A stretch of DNA of 34,340 nt from Candidatus Altimarinota bacterium (lineage in GTDB: Bacteria; Patescibacteriota; JACMRA01). The notes under the pieces were generated by a model. That model worked only from the letters and a program-made list of their open reading frames with translations, had not been told where the DNA came from and made no database searches. Below, piece by piece: positions 32,397 through 34,340 of this stretch (position 1 is its first letter; each line of letters starts with the position of its first letter). The position numbers and the translations under genes were made by a program. The DNA is taken from contig JAAUSE010000008.1 in assembly GCA_012031925.1 (NCBI GenBank), forward strand, positions 1 to 34,340, written 5' to 3'.

Positions 32397-33170
32397 ATGT
32401 TTGAAAAACTTTTTGTACCAATTGCTATAATTATAATTCTGATACTCACAGTTAGTGGGATTGCTTCGTTCATGGGTGTAAATCCACTAGATCTTCCAAT
32501 ACCAAACCATTACAAAAACTCTAACTGGAAATCTATTGATGAGCTGGATAACGTAGAGATTAAAGAAGTCAAAAATCTTGAAGTTAGCGGTGGAATTCAA
32601 ACTAATCTGGAAAAAACGGAAGTTGCATATTTAAGCCCCCAAAAAATAGAAAATGAGATTCATTACCAAGTTCAAGAAGACACTCTTTTGGTTGGTTTTC
32701 GTCCCAAAAGTAGAATTAAATTAGCTTTCAATAATCTTAATGAAAATATAATCAATATTGGACTCCACGACATCGAAAAAATCTCAGTTGTAGGTAGTGG
32801 AACTATAAATTCTGCTGAGCTCAGTGTGGATAATTTAGCAACTAGTATTAGTGGCTCAGGTAATATTAATCTTACTCAAATCAATTTGAGAACCCTTAAT
32901 TCTAATATTGATGGCTCTGGAAAATTAAACATTGATGGTCAAGCTGAACTTGTAGAAATAAATATTTCAGGTTCTGGAGAGTTTAATGGTCAAAACCTTG
33001 AAAGCACCAAAAACACTATAAACATCTCAGGCTCTGGTCAAGTTAGAACCAACTCCAAAGAACTTGATGTAGAAATAAGTGGGAGCGGATCTGTTGAATA
33101 TAGAGGTCTACCCGAAATCAAACAAGAAGTATCAGGTAGTGGTAGAGTTTATAAATATCAAGGGAATTAG
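32397..33170 (+). CDS. GIN-domain (DUF2807) membrane-anchored protein
   Basis: 257 residues with an N-terminal membrane segment (about 7-24) and a long beta-solenoid-like extracytoplasmic domain. The hallmark is a series of turns with S/D-GSG: ISGSGNI, IDGSGKL, ISGSGEF, ISGSGQV, ISGSGSV and VSGSGRV, spaced about 20 residues apart. This is the GIN (head, DUF2807) pattern, thought to be a stacked beta-helix on surface or adhesin-like proteins. Its start lies six bases after the corrected stop of the 2TM gene. The function of the family is not known. Confidence 0.82.
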   Translation: MFEKLFVPIAIIIILILTVSGIASFMGVNPLDLPIPNHYKNSNWKSIDELDNVEIKEVKNLEVSGGIQTNLEKTEVAYLSPQKIENEIHYQVQEDTLLVGFRPKSRIKLAFNNLNENIINIGLHDIEKISVVGSGTINSAELSVDNLATSISGSGNINLTQINLRTLNSNIDGSGKLNIDGQAELVEINISGSGEFNGQNLESTKNTINISGSGQVRTNSKELDVEISGSGSVEYRGLPEIKQEVSGSGRVYKYQGN

Positions 33171-33177
33171 AGCTTAT

Positions 33178-33206
33178 TTGACAATTCATTTTTTTAAGTC
33201 TAGTTT
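33178..33206 (+). promoter_or_regulatory. clpP promoter, leaderless placement
   Basis: TTGACA (33178-33183), 17 bases, TAGTTT (33201-33206, weak), then nine bases to the ATG at 33216. Confidence 0.5.
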
Positions 33207-33215
33207 TGTCTCATC

Positions 33216-33794
33216 ATGCCTTTAGTACCAATGGTGATCAAAAAATCTTTTGAAGGGGAGAGATCAATGGATCTCTATTCACGCCTTTTGGACGAGCGAA
33301 TAATTCTATTAACAGAGCCTTTTGATGATAGTATGGCTGGAATTATTGTTGCTCAACTTCTATATCTTCAGAGTGAAGATAACTCCAAAGATATCACTAT
33401 GTATGTTAATTCTCCAGGTGGTTCAATAGTCTCTATGTGGTCAATTATTGACACTATGAATCTAATCAAACCAGATATTAGCACAGTCTGTGTTGGAATG
33501 GCTGCTAGTGCAGCTTCTTTGGTAATGGCCAACGGAGCCAAGGGTAAAAGATTTATTTTGCCACACGCTCAAATTATGATTCATCAACCTCTTGGTGGAG
33601 CTCAAGGGCAGGCAAGTGATATTGAAATTAGTGCTAAGCAAATCCTCAAGGCCAAAGAGTTAATTCACCAATTTATGTCGAATAAAACAGGTCAGAAGCT
33701 AGAAAAAATTTCAAAAGATATGGACAGAGATTATTTTTTAGATGCCAAAGAATCACTCAGCTATGGAATAGTTGATCAAATTTTGAAGGATTAA
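33216..33794 (+). CDS. clpP: ATP-dependent Clp protease proteolytic subunit
   Basis: ClpP forms a tetradecameric serine protease chamber fed by Clp ATPases. The 192 residues are typical. The triad is visible: Ser98 in GMAASAAS, His123 in MIHQPLGG, and an Asp in the KDMDRDYFLDAKES region (D172). The oxyanion and N-terminal elements NSPGGS (65-70) and the IKPDISTVCVGMAAS strand fit well. No clpX or clpA is in the window. It is followed after six bases by a small membrane-protein gene. Confidence 0.97.
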   Translation: MPLVPMVIKKSFEGERSMDLYSRLLDERIILLTEPFDDSMAGIIVAQLLYLQSEDNSKDITMYVNSPGGSIVSMWSIIDTMNLIKPDISTVCVGMAASAASLVMANGAKGKRFILPHAQIMIHQPLGGAQGQASDIEISAKQILKAKELIHQFMSNKTGQKLEKISKDMDRDYFLDAKESLSYGIVDQILKD

Positions 33795-33800
33795 TCAATT

Positions 33801-34178
33801 ATGTCAAACATTGAAAAATCAAATAACTCTCAAGGTGAAGAAAAAACTCAGCACTCAATCTTTGTAGAAATTTTTCTATTACCCTGGATACTCAATTGGG
33901 GTTGGTACTTAATCCTAGGAATTTTCATACTCATTTACCAAAGTAGAGAAAATAAATTCAGTATAGATTTGGATTATTTAGTATATCAATCAGCTCCAGA
34001 AGCAATTCAAGAAATATTTTTTTTTAATCTAGGATTTTCTTTCTTAACTTTCATAGTGGCTCATTTACTAAGTAATAAATATGACAAAATTAATTTTCTT
34101 TTCTTTTTGATAAACATTTTTTTACTTGCTTTTATGACATTCCTGATTTCACCAATGATATTAAGCCTAATATTCTAG
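33801..34178 (+). CDS. Small membrane protein of unknown function
   Basis: 125 residues. A short polar N-terminus (about 1-20) leads into three membrane segments (about 25-45, 73-90 and 98-122), with a charged loop between helices 1 and 2. It lies six bases after clpP and is probably co-transcribed with it. A purine-rich GAAGGA about 12 bases before the ATG sits inside the clpP end and could serve as a ribosome-binding site. I recognise no family. Confidence 0.65.
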   Translation: MSNIEKSNNSQGEEKTQHSIFVEIFLLPWILNWGWYLILGIFILIYQSRENKFSIDLDYLVYQSAPEAIQEIFFFNLGFSFLTFIVAHLLSNKYDKINFLFFLINIFLLAFMTFLISPMILSLIF

Positions 34179-34340
34179 GGGAGTAACTCAAAAAGAGTGA
34201 ACCAAAATCAATTAATTACTACTAAACTTATTTGTTCAAACATGCACTCGCTCAAACACATTCTGGAAAAGATGATCTAAATATGCTATGAACTCATAGC
34301 TAAAACAACTAAGAGAAATATCACCCCAGAATTATGTATG

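Noticed and set aside
34179-34340. Possible gene fragment on the minus strand at the window end (reads FWGDISLSCF and onward to a TGA)
   Set aside because: Only about 31 codons, an in-frame TAA a few codons upstream and no start codon. It may be the end of a gene with an indel, but nothing supports it.
1-34340. Alternative genetic code with UGA read as Gly
   Set aside because: Conserved genes are complete without in-frame UGA, and UGA serves as a normal stop, for example at the ends of the secreted gene (3863) and the first L,D-transpeptidase (17456).

Overview
The window is an AT-rich, gene-dense bacterial segment. It looks like Candidate Phyla Radiation (Patescibacteria) DNA. The reasons are the gene style and the company: short intergenic gaps, compact promoters, T4SS-pilin-like membrane proteins, an unusually long MurD, secreted peptidoglycan-binding and L,D-transpeptidase proteins, many small unrecognised secreted proteins, and fused housekeeping genes. 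TGA works as a stop and Trp is TGG, so the UGA-Gly code of Gracilibacteria/Absconditabacteria does not apply. I cannot fix the class; Microgenomates, Katanobacteria or Dojkabacteria-like lineages are all possible. I see no rRNA, tRNA, CRISPR array or recognisable transposase.

Layout. 1-3.9 kb: a broken copy of an unknown gene, then a Der (EngA) GTPase carrying a HAD phosphatase-like domain between its two G domains, then small unknown genes. 4.0-6.2 kb: a wall-targeted exported protein with four peptidoglycan-binding repeats and a small secreted protein. 6.2-8.8 kb: gyrA. 8.9-12.3 kb: a previously uncalled 57-residue membrane protein, a disordered protein, a WecA/TagO-type glycan-initiating transferase, and a two-gene VirB2/TrbC-like pilin operon whose second gene holds three pilin-like modules. 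12.4-14.2 kb: murD and a YffB/ArsC-like gene. 14.2-17.3 kb: an accessory stretch with an unknown gene (its first part repeated, inverted, at base 1), a structured non-coding inverted repeat, an unknown gene and a lone purC. 17.4-20.4 kb: two paralogous secreted L,D-transpeptidases and a repetitive secreted protein. 20.6-23.0 kb: a primary sigma factor fused to TsaE. 23.1-27.5 kb: a frameshifted membrane/coiled-coil gene, a ferric-reductase-like flavocytochrome, a YibE/F protein and dus. 27.5-29.1 kb: a pair of unknown paralogues. 29.2-34.2 kb: trhO, an Nramp-like transporter, a 2TM protein with a GIN-domain protein, clpP and a small membrane protein.

Two signals run through the whole window. 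First, promoters of the TTGACA-N17-TATAAT type come in two placements. At housekeeping and membrane genes (gyrA, murD, dus, clpP, the WecA-like gene, the pilin operon, the Nramp-like gene, the 2TM gene, the 57-aa gene) the start codon lies 6-10 bases after the -10 box, which predicts leaderless mRNAs. At secreted and unknown genes the start lies further downstream behind a clear GAGGA-type ribosome-binding site. Second, four coding regions each appear to lack one base in a short homopolymer (near 108, 20872, 23533 and 32328), which looks like consensus sequencing error, though polymerase slippage at the A7 tract of the sigma gene is a possible biological alternative.

Functional theme: cell-envelope building and remodelling (MurD, WecA/TagO-like, L,D-transpeptidases, peptidoglycan-binding protein, pilin-like channel), information processing (gyrase, sigma-TsaE, Dus, TrhO, Der) and metal/redox transport (Nramp-like, ferric-reductase-like). 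The most novel items are the sigma70-TsaE fusion, the Der-HAD-Der fusion, the triple pilin-like protein and the leaderless/Shine-Dalgarno split.
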